Source: CAVXAE01 sp044225565
GTDB lineage: Bacteria > Pseudomonadota > Gammaproteobacteria > Steroidobacterales > Steroidobacteraceae
Reading direction: 5' to 3'
Length of the DNA: 56,420 nt
NCBI GenBank assembly: GCA_044225565.1
Contig: JBGAIL010000003.1
Span: forward strand, 1-56,420
The notes under the pieces are model-generated. The model saw nothing but the letters and a program-made list of their open reading frames with translations, was not told the origin of the DNA and searched no databases. Shown piece by piece: positions 32,343 through 41,299 of this stretch. The translations under genes were made by a program, and so were the position numbers. The stretch's first letter is position 1. Each line of letters opens with the position of its first letter.

Positions 32343-33806
32343 ATGGCAAAGATTCCACCCGGCGTGGGTCCCAAATTCCCGCAGGTCGTGGTGCTCGTCG
32401 GAGCCACCGGAGACTTGAGTCGTCGCAAGCTCCTGCCCGGCCTCTACCACCTCGCCACCGCAGGCTTCATCCCGAGCTGCCGCATCGTCGGCGTCTCACT
32501 GGACGACCTCGACGCGAGCCGCTTCCGCGAGCTGGCGCTGGCCGCGCTCAAGGAATTCTCCGCCCGCAAGATCGTGGACGCGGACTGGAATGCCTTCGCG
32601 CAAACCCTGGACTACGTGCCCATGTCCGCTGGTCCGCAGGCGCTCGCCGCGGCGGTGGACAGAGCCGAGAAAGCCATCGCCACCGAATGCCGCCGCCTGC
32701 ACTATCTCAGCGTGCCGCCGAACGCCGCGCTGTCCGCGGTGCGGCTGCTCGGCGAAGCGGGGCTCGTCAGCAACTCCCGCATCGTCATGGAGAAGCCCTT
32801 CGGCACGGATCTCGCGAGCGCCGTTGCGCTGAACGCGCGCCTGCACGAAGTGTTTTCCGAAGAGCAGATCTTCCGCATCGACCATTTCCTGGGCAAGGAG
32901 CCCGCACAGAACATCCTCGCCTTCCGCTTCGCGAACGGCCTGTTCGAGCCCATCTGGAACCGCAACTTCATCGACCACGTGCAGATCGACGTGCCCGAGA
33001 AGATCGGCCTCGGCACGCGCGCCGCGTTCTACGAAGCGACCGGCGCATATCGCGACATGGTGGTCACTCACCTGTTCCAGATCCTCGCATTCATGGGCAT
33101 GGAAGCTCCCACCTCGCTCGAGCCCCGCTCGATCAGCGAGGAGAAGCACAAGGTGTTCCGCAGCATGCTGCCCATCAAGCCTGCGGACGTAGTGCGCGGG
33201 CAGTACACCGGCTATCGCAGCATCGAAGGCGTCAACGGCGAGTCGGACACCGAGACCTTCATAGCGCTCAAGTGCTACATCGACAACTGGCGTTGGGCCG
33301 GCGTGCCGTTCTACCTGCGCACCGGCAAGTGCATGGCGGAAGGGCAGCGCATCATCTCGATCGCGTTCCGCGAGCCGCCGAAGAGCATGTTCCCGCCCGG
33401 CTCCGGCGTCGGCGCGCAGGGGCCCGACCACCTCACGTTCGATCTGGCCGATGCCTCGAAGATGTCGCTCTCGTTTTATGGCAAGCGCCCCGGCCCCGGC
33501 ATGCGGCTCGACAAGCTGAGCCTGCAGTTCGCCATGCACGACACGGGACTGGTCGACGACGTGCTCGAGGCCTACGAGCGGCTGATCCTCGATGCGATGC
33601 GTGGAGACCACACCCTGTTCACCACCGCCGAGGGCATCGAGCGCCTGTGGGAAGTCTCCATCCCTCTGCTCGAGGCTCCGCCGCCGGTGCGGGCCTACGC
33701 CCAGGGCTCGTGGGGCCCCAACGCCATCCATCAGATGATCGCGCCGCACGCCTGGCGACTGCCGTTCGAGAGGACCTGGCGGGACCCGAACCCCGCGGGG
33801 GCGTGA
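32343..33806 (+). CDS. zwf: glucose-6-phosphate 1-dehydrogenase
   Basis: 487-residue cytoplasmic enzyme catalysing the first oxidative step of the pentose-phosphate and Entner-Doudoroff routes (glucose 6-phosphate to 6-phosphogluconolactone, making NADPH). Nucleotide-binding motif GATGDLSRRKL is at residues 20-30, MEKPFGTD at 149-156, and the active-site RIDHFLGKE with His181 and Lys185 as substrate contacts. Length is normal. The start at 32343 (MAKIPPGVGP) is preceded by GGAG. It may be co-transcribed with the antitoxin upstream; no edd/pgl partners are adjacent. Confidence 0.96.
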   Translation: MAKIPPGVGPKFPQVVVLVGATGDLSRRKLLPGLYHLATAGFIPSCRIVGVSLDDLDASRFRELALAALKEFSARKIVDADWNAFAQTLDYVPMSAGPQALAAAVDRAEKAIATECRRLHYLSVPPNAALSAVRLLGEAGLVSNSRIVMEKPFGTDLASAVALNARLHEVFSEEQIFRIDHFLGKEPAQNILAFRFANGLFEPIWNRNFIDHVQIDVPEKIGLGTRAAFYEATGAYRDMVVTHLFQILAFMGMEAPTSLEPRSISEEKHKVFRSMLPIKPADVVRGQYTGYRSIEGVNGESDTETFIALKCYIDNWRWAGVPFYLRTGKCMAEGQRIISIAFREPPKSMFPPGSGVGAQGPDHLTFDLADASKMSLSFYGKRPGPGMRLDKLSLQFAMHDTGLVDDVLEAYERLILDAMRGDHTLFTTAEGIERLWEVSIPLLEAPPPVRAYAQGSWGPNAIHQMIAPHAWRLPFERTWRDPNPAGA

Positions 33807-33864
33807 GCCTTCGCCGGCACGGGGCGATCCTGTATGCTGCGAAAAACCCCCCTGGAAACGTGAC

Positions 33865-34887
33865 ATGAACGCTCAGATGAAGCCCGCAGCCCCCGCTCGC
33901 CCGGCCTTCGGCACGGTGCTGGCGCCCACCATGACCATCGCCACGTACCAGAACGGCGCCTGGACTCCGTTCAAGGCACAGCCGGTCGCCCCGATTCCGA
34001 TGCATCCCGCCGCGCACGCGCTGCACTACTCCAGCACCTGCTTCGAGGGTTTCAAGGCCTATCGCTGGGCGGATGGCAGCATCCACGTCTTCAGGCTGGA
34101 CCGCCACATCGAGCGGCTGCGCCAGAGCGCCCGCGCCCTCGTGCTGCCGGAGCCGGATGCGGCCATGCTCGCCGAGATGGTGCGCGTCGCCATCGACAGC
34201 AATCGTGCGGACGTGCCGGAAGCGCCGGGTGCGCTGTACATGCGGCCCATCCTGTTCGGCACCACGCCCAACATCGGTGCGGCGTCCACGCCGGCCGGCG
34301 AAGCCACGCTCATCGTGCTCGCCAGCCCCGTTTGGGATTACTTCGCGGGCGGCATGAAGCCGCTGCGCATCTACGTGGAAGACGTCAACTCGCGCACCGC
34401 CACTCAAACGGGCCGCGTGAAGACGGGTGGCAACTACGCCGCTGCGCTCGGTCCAACCATCGAGGCGCGCCGCAAGTACAACGCCGACCAGGTGCTCTAC
34501 TGTCCGGGTGGCGAAGTGCAGGAGACGGGTGCCGCGAACTTCCTGCTCATCCGCAAGGGTCACATCCTCACCCGCAGCCTGGATGCGAGCTTTCTGCATG
34601 GAGTGACGCGCGATTCCATCCTCACGTTCGCGCGGGATGCGGGTTACAAAGTCGAGGAGCGCGTGTTCACGGTTCCCGAGATGCTCGAATGGGTGAAGGA
34701 TGGCGAGGCGGCGCTTTCCGGCACGGCTGCCGTGCTCACCGGCGTCGGCACGCTGATCCATCGCGACGTGGAGCACAAGGTGGGCACCGGCGACGTCGGT
34801 CCGCTCACTCGCGAGCTGCGCCAGAAGCTCGTCGGCATCCAGCACGGAGAGATTCCTGATCCGTACGGCTGGACTACGCTCGTCTGA
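33865..34887 (+). CDS. ilvE: branched-chain amino acid aminotransferase
   Basis: 340-residue fold-type IV PLP enzyme that transfers amino groups between glutamate and the keto acids of Val, Leu and Ile. The PLP lysine is Lys186 in GRVKTGGNYAAAL; the substrate region includes YSSTCFEGFKAYRW and the PLP phosphate-binding GAANFLLIRKG; the end is DPYGWTTLV. Length suits the class II (longer) bacterial group. 58 bases separate it from zwf on the same strand. Confidence 0.94.
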   Translation: MNAQMKPAAPARPAFGTVLAPTMTIATYQNGAWTPFKAQPVAPIPMHPAAHALHYSSTCFEGFKAYRWADGSIHVFRLDRHIERLRQSARALVLPEPDAAMLAEMVRVAIDSNRADVPEAPGALYMRPILFGTTPNIGAASTPAGEATLIVLASPVWDYFAGGMKPLRIYVEDVNSRTATQTGRVKTGGNYAAALGPTIEARRKYNADQVLYCPGGEVQETGAANFLLIRKGHILTRSLDASFLHGVTRDSILTFARDAGYKVEERVFTVPEMLEWVKDGEAALSGTAAVLTGVGTLIHRDVEHKVGTGDVGPLTRELRQKLVGIQHGEIPDPYGWTTLV

Positions 34888-35045
34888 AGCTCCACGTTTG
34901 AAGGACGGCCCGCCTCGCGCGCGCGTGGCAGGGCGGGTGATCGTAGAGCCCGCATGCGGTGCCGCTGTCCAGTGCCCGGATGCGCAGAGTCGCCCATTTG
35001 CTGGTACCTTGCGCGCCCCTGAACCTCCGGTCCCTGCGCCGTAAC

Positions 35046-36650
35046 ATGCTCTCCACCTCCAACGTCGCCATCCAGTTCGGCGCCAGGCCGCTCTTCGAGC
35101 ACGTCACCGTCAAGTTCTCCGACGGCAACCGCTACGGCCTGATCGGCGCGAACGGCTGCGGCAAATCCACTCTCATGAAGGTGCTCGGCGGCGAGCTCGA
35201 GGCGAGCGTCGGCGAGGTGATGCTGCAGGCAGGCCTGCGCATGGGCAAGCTGAACCAGAACCAGTTCGGTTACGAAGACGAGCGGGTGCTCGACGTCGTG
35301 ATGCAGGGCCACGTGGAGATGTGGCAGGCCATGAAGCAGCGCGACCTCATCTACGCGGACCCGCAAGCGAGCGATGCCGACTACATGAAGGCCGCCGAGC
35401 TCGAAGGCAGGTTCGCCGAGTACGGCGGCTACGACGCCGAGGCGCGCGCCGGCAGCGTGCTCACCGACGCCGGCATCGACGAATCGCTGCACAACCTGCC
35501 GATGCGCGAAGTGGCGCCGGGTCTGAAGCTGCGCGTGCTGTTGGCGCAGGCGCTGTTCTCCCGGCCCGACGTGCTGCTGCTGGATGAGCCCACCAACAAC
35601 CTCGACATCAACTCGATCCGCTGGCTCGAGCGCGTGCTGAACGACTACGACGCCACCATGATCATCATCAGCCACGACCGGCACTTCCTGAACCAGGTGT
35701 GCACGCACGTCGCGGACCTGGATTTCCAGCAGCTGCGCATCTATCCCGGCAACTACGACGACTTCATGCTCGCCTCCACGCAGGCGCGCCAGCGCGTCGA
35801 GGCGGCGAACGCCAAGGCCAAGGACCGCATCTCGGATCTGCAGGAGTTCATCCGCCGCTTCTCGGCCAACGCGTCCAAATCGCGGCAGGCCACCTCGCGC
35901 CGGCGGCAGCTCGAGAAGATCAAGGTGGAGGAGATCAGGCCGTCGTCGCGGCAGAACCCCTACATCCGCTTCGAGCAGGAGAAGAAGCTCTACCGCTCGG
36001 CGTTCACGGTGGAGAAGCTCCACTTCACGTATCCAGGCTCGGACGTGCCGGTGCTGAAGGATGTGAGCTTCAACGTGGAGGCGGGCGAGCGCATCGCCGT
36101 CATCGGCCCGAACGGCATCGGCAAGACCACCTTGATGCGCCTGCTCGCGGGAGAGCTGAAGCCTTCCTCCGGGACCATCGAATGGGTCGAGAATGCCCAG
36201 GTGGGCTACATGCCGCAGGATCCGCAGGCCGAGTTCGCGAACCCGGCGAATCTCTACGAATGGATGTCCGCGTGGACGGGCAAGGCCGATGACGAGCAGA
36301 TCGTGCGTGCGACCCTCGGCAGGCTGCTGTTCTCGGGCGATGAGACCAAGAAGCAGGTGAAGGTGCTCTCGGGCGGCGAGAAGGGCCGCATGATCTACGG
36401 CAAGCTCATGCTCACCCGGCCGAACGTGATGCTGATGGACGAGCCCACCAACCACATGGACATGGAGACCATCGAGTCGCTGCAGATCGGCCTGGAGAAG
36501 TACCCCGGCACGCTGGTCTTCGTCTCGCACGACCGGGAGTTCGTCGGCCAGCTCGCCAACCGCATCATCGAGCTGCGGCCGGGCGGCACCATCGCGGACT
36601 TCGGCGGCAGCTACGACGAGTATCTGAAGTCGCAGGGGATCGAGACCTAG
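35046..36650 (+). CDS. ybiT: ABC-F family ATPase, YbiT-like
   Basis: 534-residue cytoplasmic protein with two ABC ATPase domains and no membrane segments, acting on the ribosome in this family. Domain 1 has Walker A GANGCGKST (about residues 35-43), signature region VAPGLKLRVLLAQAL and DEPTNNLD; a charged linker (about 240-310) carries RRFSANASKSRQATSRRRQL; domain 2 has Walker A GPNGIGKTT, signature LSGGEKGRM and DEPTNHMD. The unusual first signature (APGxKLRV) is a YbiT hallmark. Start at 35046 (MLSTSNVAIQF) follows the family. Ends 6 bases from the convergent pldA. Confidence 0.93.
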   Translation: MLSTSNVAIQFGARPLFEHVTVKFSDGNRYGLIGANGCGKSTLMKVLGGELEASVGEVMLQAGLRMGKLNQNQFGYEDERVLDVVMQGHVEMWQAMKQRDLIYADPQASDADYMKAAELEGRFAEYGGYDAEARAGSVLTDAGIDESLHNLPMREVAPGLKLRVLLAQALFSRPDVLLLDEPTNNLDINSIRWLERVLNDYDATMIIISHDRHFLNQVCTHVADLDFQQLRIYPGNYDDFMLASTQARQRVEAANAKAKDRISDLQEFIRRFSANASKSRQATSRRRQLEKIKVEEIRPSSRQNPYIRFEQEKKLYRSAFTVEKLHFTYPGSDVPVLKDVSFNVEAGERIAVIGPNGIGKTTLMRLLAGELKPSSGTIEWVENAQVGYMPQDPQAEFANPANLYEWMSAWTGKADDEQIVRATLGRLLFSGDETKKQVKVLSGGEKGRMIYGKLMLTRPNVMLMDEPTNHMDMETIESLQIGLEKYPGTLVFVSHDREFVGQLANRIIELRPGGTIADFGGSYDEYLKSQGIET

Positions 36651-36656
36651 CGTCGC

Positions 36657-37754
36657 CTACTTCGCGTTCGAGTCGCTCTGCGGCGGCGGCGCGGAATACC
36701 ACTGCATCAGCGACACGCCGATGCCGAAATAGTTGGCGCTCTTGTTGTAGTCGATGAGGCTCTCGCCGTAGCCGCTGAACCACTGCACGTAGCCGCGCAG
36801 GTTGCCGTGAACGGGAAACGCCCAGGTGGTTTCGAGCGAGCCGTGCGAGCGGCTGCCGGTCTTCAGCGAATGGCGCAGCGTGGCGGAGATCTCGTGCCGC
36901 GGGCCGGTGTGGGTCAGCGTCATCTCGCCGCGGCCCACGAAATCCTCGATGTCGGGATTGTCGTCGTCTTCGGCATCTTCGCTGATGCGCCACCACGGCC
37001 GCAGCGAGACGACCCACGGCCCCTTCTCCAGCGCCACCGACGCCATGACGCGGTTCCAGCTGCGCGAGAGCGGCAGCGAGCGCCCGTTGGATTGATGATT
37101 GACGCCGAAGGTGGCGAGCCGCCCCTGCCAGCCGAACAGCGAATAGTTCGTGCGGAAGGCCATCATGAGCTCCGGCTCGTAATCCGTCTCGCGGAAGGGG
37201 CGGGACGCATCGGCGTTGAACACCTGCCAGCGCGAGGACTGCGTGTAGCCGAACCAGAGGTCGGACCAGTCACCGATGACGTTCTGCCACAGCTTGGTCT
37301 TCAGGCTGATCTGGAATTTGGCCTCGGTGTTCTCGAGGTTCAGCGGCAGCAGCTGGTCGTTCTCGTCGTTCGGGCTGCCGGGCAGCGCGTTGGTGCTGCT
37401 CGCGTGATACGCGGCGAGCACGTACATGGGCTTGTACGGCGTGATGCGGAACTGGCCGAGCTTCTTCCCGGGCCGCAGCTCCCAGCGGTCCTCGGTCATC
37501 AGCAGCGGCTCGGGCCGGGACGGCGACGGTGGAGTCGTGGCGGATTCGGTGAGCAGCGGCGCGCCGTCGACATCGGGCGTGCCGAAGAGATGGTCGTAGC
37601 AGGCGAGGCGGTCGGCGTCCGCCTTCAGCGCACGGCAGTCCGCCACCGCTTTTTGTCGAGTGGCCTCGTCCCCTGGAAGCTCATCGGCCACCGCGGCCTG
37701 CGCGAAGATTGCGCTGGCGAGCAGGGTCGTGGTCCATCCTGGCGAGCCCGCCAT
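36657..37754 (-). CDS. pldA: outer-membrane phospholipase A (OMPLA)
   Basis: 365-residue outer-membrane phospholipase A1/A2. Signal peptide MAGSPGWTTTLLASAIFAQA precedes an N-terminal extension (~70 residues with a Cys pair, Cys40 and Cys52) and then a 12-strand barrel. The active-site triad is His220, Ser222 and Asn234 in NHQSNGRSLPLSRSWNR, with exactly the spacing of E. coli PldA (142/144/156). The start at 37754 has GGAG upstream; an upstream GTG at 37772 is possible. It lies 14 bases after the amidohydrolase stop, so it is last in a four-gene operon. Confidence 0.95.
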   Translation of the reverse strand: MAGSPGWTTTLLASAIFAQAAVADELPGDEATRQKAVADCRALKADADRLACYDHLFGTPDVDGAPLLTESATTPPSPSRPEPLLMTEDRWELRPGKKLGQFRITPYKPMYVLAAYHASSTNALPGSPNDENDQLLPLNLENTEAKFQISLKTKLWQNVIGDWSDLWFGYTQSSRWQVFNADASRPFRETDYEPELMMAFRTNYSLFGWQGRLATFGVNHQSNGRSLPLSRSWNRVMASVALEKGPWVVSLRPWWRISEDAEDDDNPDIEDFVGRGEMTLTHTGPRHEISATLRHSLKTGSRSHGSLETTWAFPVHGNLRGYVQWFSGYGESLIDYNKSANYFGIGVSLMQWYSAPPPQSDSNAK

Positions 37755-37768
37755 GAGTCTCCTGTTTC

Positions 37769-39181
37769 TCACACCTTCAGGTTATACGCCTTCCGGTTGT
37801 TCAGGTGCAGGATCATCCGCGCCGCTTCCAACGCTTCCGCTTCGTCCAGCACACCGCCCTGCACGTACACCGCGAGCGCCTGCGCCAGATACCGCTTGCC
37901 CCACCGTGCCGCGAGCCAGTACAGCTCCGGCACGTGATACGCATCGCTCCCGAACAGGATCTTGGACAGCGGCACCGCCTCCATGATTTCCAGATAGCGG
38001 TGCAGCAGCCCCTGGTGAATGAACGGCGTCATCAGCGAGAGCTCGAAGTACACGTTCGTGTACAGGTGGCTGAGCCAGGCTGCCTCGCCCACTAGCGGGT
38101 AACCCGCATGGATCGGAATGATCTTCGGCATGCGCAGCAACCCGTCCTTGTCGAAGCGCGCGAGCTCTTCCAGGTAATACGGATGCTGGTTGCGCAGGGT
38201 CACGGAGGGCGCCTCACCGTCGCCCGTGTGAAACTGCATGGGCATGTCGCGTTCCAGGCATTCTTCCAGCGCCAGCGTGAGCAGCCGTTCCCGCAGCACC
38301 TTGCCGCGCTGGTTCGGCTCCGTACGGTCCGTGTACTTGGTCTTGCGCGTTCTCTTGAATTCCTCCCAGGACGCCGCGGCCGGCGCGTCGTCGTAGGTGG
38401 GGTGGATCACACCGATGTCCGGCAGCAGATAGGACTTCATGCCCACCGAGCGCTTGCCGAAGTTGCCCGTGCCGTCCAGCGCATCGCGCACGCGCGCCAC
38501 GAACCTGTCACGCAGCTCCGCGTAAGGCAGGTCCTGCTCGAAGAGCTCGTCGGTGATCGTCTCGACCCGCGCGATGTAGTGCGCCTTCGTGGAGGATGCG
38601 ACGGCCTTCTCGAAGCGGTCCATGCCCTTCGCATCGAGCCCGTCCGCGTAGCCGGTGTCGATCATCGCGTTGGCGATGTTGCCGTCCTTGAACAGCGCCG
38701 CGATGTAGCCGAAGTAGTCTTTCCCGCGGGCGTTGCGCGCCTCGATGACTTCCGCGAACACCGGCCGGCAGCCCAGGAACTGCGCCATCTCCTTCAGCAT
38801 GTACTTCACGAACACGCTGGTCTCGAAATGCCGGTTGATGTCGTCGAGCGTCTTGCCGACCTTGTACTGCTTGTCGAGCGCTGCGCGCGTGGCGGCATCG
38901 CCCTGCTTGTACTTGTCGTACACGCCTTCCGGGAAGTAGGCGGGTCCCGGGAACGCAGAGAGCGCAATGCGCTCGATGAACCCGTCCACGGTCGTGTGCG
39001 CATCCTTGTCGCCCAGCGGGTGGCAATGGGTGTCGTCCACGGGCATCGCGCCGATGGCGGCCTGCAGCCGCTCGGCCACGTCGCCTGAAGGCGTCGTCGC
39101 GCGCGCCGTCGCGGCGAGCCCCGCGCCAAGGAAGCCGCCCGCCAGCCCTGCGCTGCCGATGAACCCACGTCTCGTCGTCAT
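37769..39181 (-). CDS. Tat-exported metal-dependent amidohydrolase
   Basis: 470-residue enzyme of the amidohydrolase superfamily. A twin-arginine signal (MTTRRGFIGSAGLAGG) predicts export to the periplasm. The metal site begins with DTHCHPLGDKD near residue 50, continues with FHTGDGEAPS and HAGYP, and ends with FGSDAYH carrying the conserved Asp; the layout is like uronate isomerase/amidohydrolase-2 proteins. Its start is one base after the stop of the molybdopterin oxidoreductase gene, so translation is coupled. Substrate unknown. Confidence 0.85.
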   Translation of the reverse strand: MTTRRGFIGSAGLAGGFLGAGLAATARATTPSGDVAERLQAAIGAMPVDDTHCHPLGDKDAHTTVDGFIERIALSAFPGPAYFPEGVYDKYKQGDAATRAALDKQYKVGKTLDDINRHFETSVFVKYMLKEMAQFLGCRPVFAEVIEARNARGKDYFGYIAALFKDGNIANAMIDTGYADGLDAKGMDRFEKAVASSTKAHYIARVETITDELFEQDLPYAELRDRFVARVRDALDGTGNFGKRSVGMKSYLLPDIGVIHPTYDDAPAAASWEEFKRTRKTKYTDRTEPNQRGKVLRERLLTLALEECLERDMPMQFHTGDGEAPSVTLRNQHPYYLEELARFDKDGLLRMPKIIPIHAGYPLVGEAAWLSHLYTNVYFELSLMTPFIHQGLLHRYLEIMEAVPLSKILFGSDAYHVPELYWLAARWGKRYLAQALAVYVQGGVLDEAEALEAARMILHLNNRKAYNLKV

Positions 39182-39182
39182 G

Positions 39183-39926
39183 CTAGATCCCCGCGTACCA
39201 CGAATAGCCATAGTCCACGACCATGGCACCTTTGCCGGTCTCGACCTTGTCGAGGCTGGCGACTGCCTGGATGCTCTTCACGAACTTCAGGCTCTTGTAT
39301 CCCAGCTGTCGCTCCACGCGCAGCCGCGCCGGGCCGCCGTTCGGCACGGGCAGCTCGCGGCCGTTCATGCCGTAGGTGACGAGCGTCTGCGGGTGCAGCG
39401 CATCCAGCATGTCCAGGCTGTCCCACCAGCCGTCGGAGCAGTGGAACACGATGTATCGGGTTTGAGGCAGGGCACCGACGTGCTCGAGGATCCTCGAGAG
39501 CGGCACTCCGGTCCACTCGGCGATGGCCGACCAGCCCTGCTCGCAGTTGTGCTGCGTGATCTGCGTGCGTGCAGGCAGGCTGCGCAGGTCCTGCAGGGAG
39601 AAGGAAGTGGGCCGCGCGACCAGGCCCGTCACCGGCAGCCGCCAGTCCACGAATCCTCCGCGCTTGAGCCGTTGATATTCCTCGTCTTCAGGGTCCACCG
39701 TGTTGATGGCCGGGAAGTTCTTCGTGATCATCTCGCGACCGAACTCGCGCGCCAGCGTGTTCTTCGGCAGCAGCAGGCGGTGCGAGGCGAAGGTGAGCGC
39801 TTCACCGACGCCGAGCAGGCTGCCGTAGGTGGGCGGCAGGTGCGATTCACTGCAGCCCGCGAGCAGCAGTCCGCCCGCGGCCGTGGCCCCACCCAGCAAG
39901 GCACGTCTCGTGATGATGTGGCTCAT
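39183..39926 (-). CDS. exported molybdopterin oxidoreductase (sulfite-oxidase fold, MsrP/YedY-like)
   Basis: 247-residue molybdenum-cofactor protein. N-terminus MSHIITRRALLGGATAAG is a twin-arginine signal that also contains a lipobox (LLLAGC, Cys25), so it may be Tat-exported and lipid-anchored. Mo-ligating Cys128 sits in HNCEQGWSAIAEW; FHCSDGWWDSLDML and PNGGPARLRVERQLGYKSLK are further conserved stretches. Its start overlaps the stop of the cytochrome b gene by four bases (ATGA), so cytochrome b561 is the likely electron partner, as MsrQ is for MsrP. Confidence 0.88.
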   Translation of the reverse strand: MSHIITRRALLGGATAAGGLLLAGCSESHLPPTYGSLLGVGEALTFASHRLLLPKNTLAREFGREMITKNFPAINTVDPEDEEYQRLKRGGFVDWRLPVTGLVARPTSFSLQDLRSLPARTQITQHNCEQGWSAIAEWTGVPLSRILEHVGALPQTRYIVFHCSDGWWDSLDMLDALHPQTLVTYGMNGRELPVPNGGPARLRVERQLGYKSLKFVKSIQAVASLDKVETGKGAMVVDYGYSWYAGI

Positions 39927-40657
39927 GGCGCCTCCGGCGGCAGCCGATAGCGCCCCGTGATCATGGAGCGCATCTCGTTGCGGAATCCCACCAGCACGAC
40001 CTGCGCGAGGTGGATGAGGAAGAAGAGGAACAGCAGTGAGGCCGAGATGAAGTGCACCGTGCGCGCCGACTGCCGGCCGTCGAACAGATCGAACAGCCAC
40101 GGGTGCGCGGAGGCGACGGCGGGCGACATGGTGAGGCCGCTCAGCAGCATGACCGGGAACAGCAGGAAGATGACCAGGAGATAGGCGACTTTCTGCAGGA
40201 AGTTGTATTGCCGCGCTGCCTCGCCCGAGGCGTGCTTGAGTCGCAGGTGATCCCGGATGTCCTGGGCGATGTGGCCCAGTCGCAGCTGCGTGCGAGTGGG
40301 CAAAAGGTCTTTTCTCACGTGGCCGTTCACGAAGCTCGTTATGAGGTACAGCAGGCCATTGAGTACCAGCAGCCAGGCTGCGAGGAAGTGCAGGCTGCGC
40401 CCCCACCCGGTGTGCTCGAGGATGACCGGCACCGGCAGATCGAACAGCGAGGGTTCGCCGAAATAGCCCGTCTCCCCCCAGTACATGCGCGGGTGGGCGA
40501 TGAGGATGGCGATGCCGCTCACCAGCAGCGTGAAGAAGCTGATGGCGTTCAGCCAGTGGGTGACGCGCACGAGGACCGTGTGCCGGTAGATGAGAGCCGC
40601 CTGGCCTGATTGCGATACCGCCGGCGGATACGGCGGCTTGCGGATGGGGTTCCTCAT
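39923..40657 (-). CDS. cytochrome b561-type membrane electron carrier
   Basis: 244-residue membrane protein of the di-heme cytochrome b561/thiosulfate-reductase-b type. His residues for heme lie in LVRVTHWLNAISF, GRSLHFLAAWLLVLNG and SARTVHFISASLLFLFFLIH; four to five helices are visible. It passes quinol electrons to the periplasmic molybdoenzyme encoded next. The start is uncertain: 40657 (MRNPIRKPPYP) or 40693; neither has a strong ribosome binding site. First gene of a four-gene minus-strand operon. Confidence 0.86.
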   Translation of the reverse strand: MRNPIRKPPYPPAVSQSGQAALIYRHTVLVRVTHWLNAISFFTLLVSGIAILIAHPRMYWGETGYFGEPSLFDLPVPVILEHTGWGRSLHFLAAWLLVLNGLLYLITSFVNGHVRKDLLPTRTQLRLGHIAQDIRDHLRLKHASGEAARQYNFLQKVAYLLVIFLLFPVMLLSGLTMSPAVASAHPWLFDLFDGRQSARTVHFISASLLFLFFLIHLAQVVLVGFRNEMRSMITGRYRLPPEAP

Positions 40658-40697
40658 GCGTGGGCATGCCTGCTGCGTGAAGGGCCCAATCATGCAA

Positions 40698-40736
40698 GCA
40701 GGCGGCCGTGCCCCGCAAGCGCCTGCGTGCTATGTT
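40698..40736 (+). promoter_or_regulatory. inverted repeat and possible promoter of the second sigma gene
   Basis: GCAGGCG (40698-40704) and CGCCTGC (40720-40726) are inverted around 15 bases; TATGTT (40731-40736) could be a -10 element 22 bases before the sigma ATG. It lies between the divergent cytochrome b561 and sigma genes. Weak evidence. Confidence 0.25.
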
Positions 40737-40758
40737 GGCCGCAGGCTCCGAGCGACCC

Positions 40759-41293
40759 ATGCACCCCAAAGAGAAGCTCAACGCGAGGCCCGACCTCAGA
40801 TCCGAGCTGGCCGAGCGGTTTCATCGACCGCTGCTGAAATGCTTCGCGCGCCGCATCCGCGACCGTGCTGAGGCTCAGGACCTCACGCAGGAAGTGCTGC
40901 TGCGCGTGGTCGGCGCAAGCGGCCTGGCACGTGGAGCGTCGCGAGGCGTTCGTCTTTCGTATCGCCGTCAACCTGCTGAGGGACCGGCACCGCGTGGCCC
41001 GGCGCGGCGGCCAGGCGATCCCGATGGACGATGCGCTCGCGGTCGAGCTCGAAAACGAGCTCGTGGAGGATTTGTCGCCGGAGCGCGTCTTACTGAGTGA
41101 GGAGTCCCTCGCCGACGCCTTGCGCACACTCGGGGAGCTCGGCGACCGTACGCGTGACATTTTCATCCTCTTCCGCCTGGAGAACATGAAGCAGAAGGAC
41201 ATCGCGACGCTTTACGGCATCGGGCAGAGCACCGTCGAGAAGCACGTGATGAAGGCCGTGCTGCATCTGGCGGCGCGCTACGGCCGAAAGTGA
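40759..41293 (+). pseudogene. fecI: FecI-like ECF sigma factor, frameshifted, module 2
   Basis: Region 2 is encoded from 40759 (FHRPLLKCFARRIRDRAEAQ, then DLTQEVLLRVVGA); near 40915-40935 the coding shifts by +1 and continues as WHVERREAFVFRIAVNLLRD, then region 4 (LGELGDRTRDIFILFRLENM, IATLYGIGQSTVEKHVMKA) to a stop at 41293. Together they would make a normal ~175-residue FecI-type sigma. One extra base or a two-base loss explains it; no slippery sequence suggests programmed shifting. The paired FecR follows after 6 bases and is intact. Could be a sequencing error or a real loss. Confidence 0.8.
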
Positions 41294-41299
41294 GACGGC

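Noticed and set aside
34910..34945. Possible terminator after ilvE (CCCGCC ... GGCGGG)
   Set aside because: Only six pairs with a long GC-rich loop and no U-tract; too weak to list.
34644..36530. Long minus-strand open frame opposite the ABC-F gene
   Set aside because: Low-complexity Leu/Val/His/Glu composition and fully antisense to a conserved ATPase.
40900..40940. Programmed ribosomal frameshifting in the second sigma gene
   Set aside because: No slippery heptamer, stop-codon stimulus or downstream structure was recognised; a simple indel or sequencing error is more likely.
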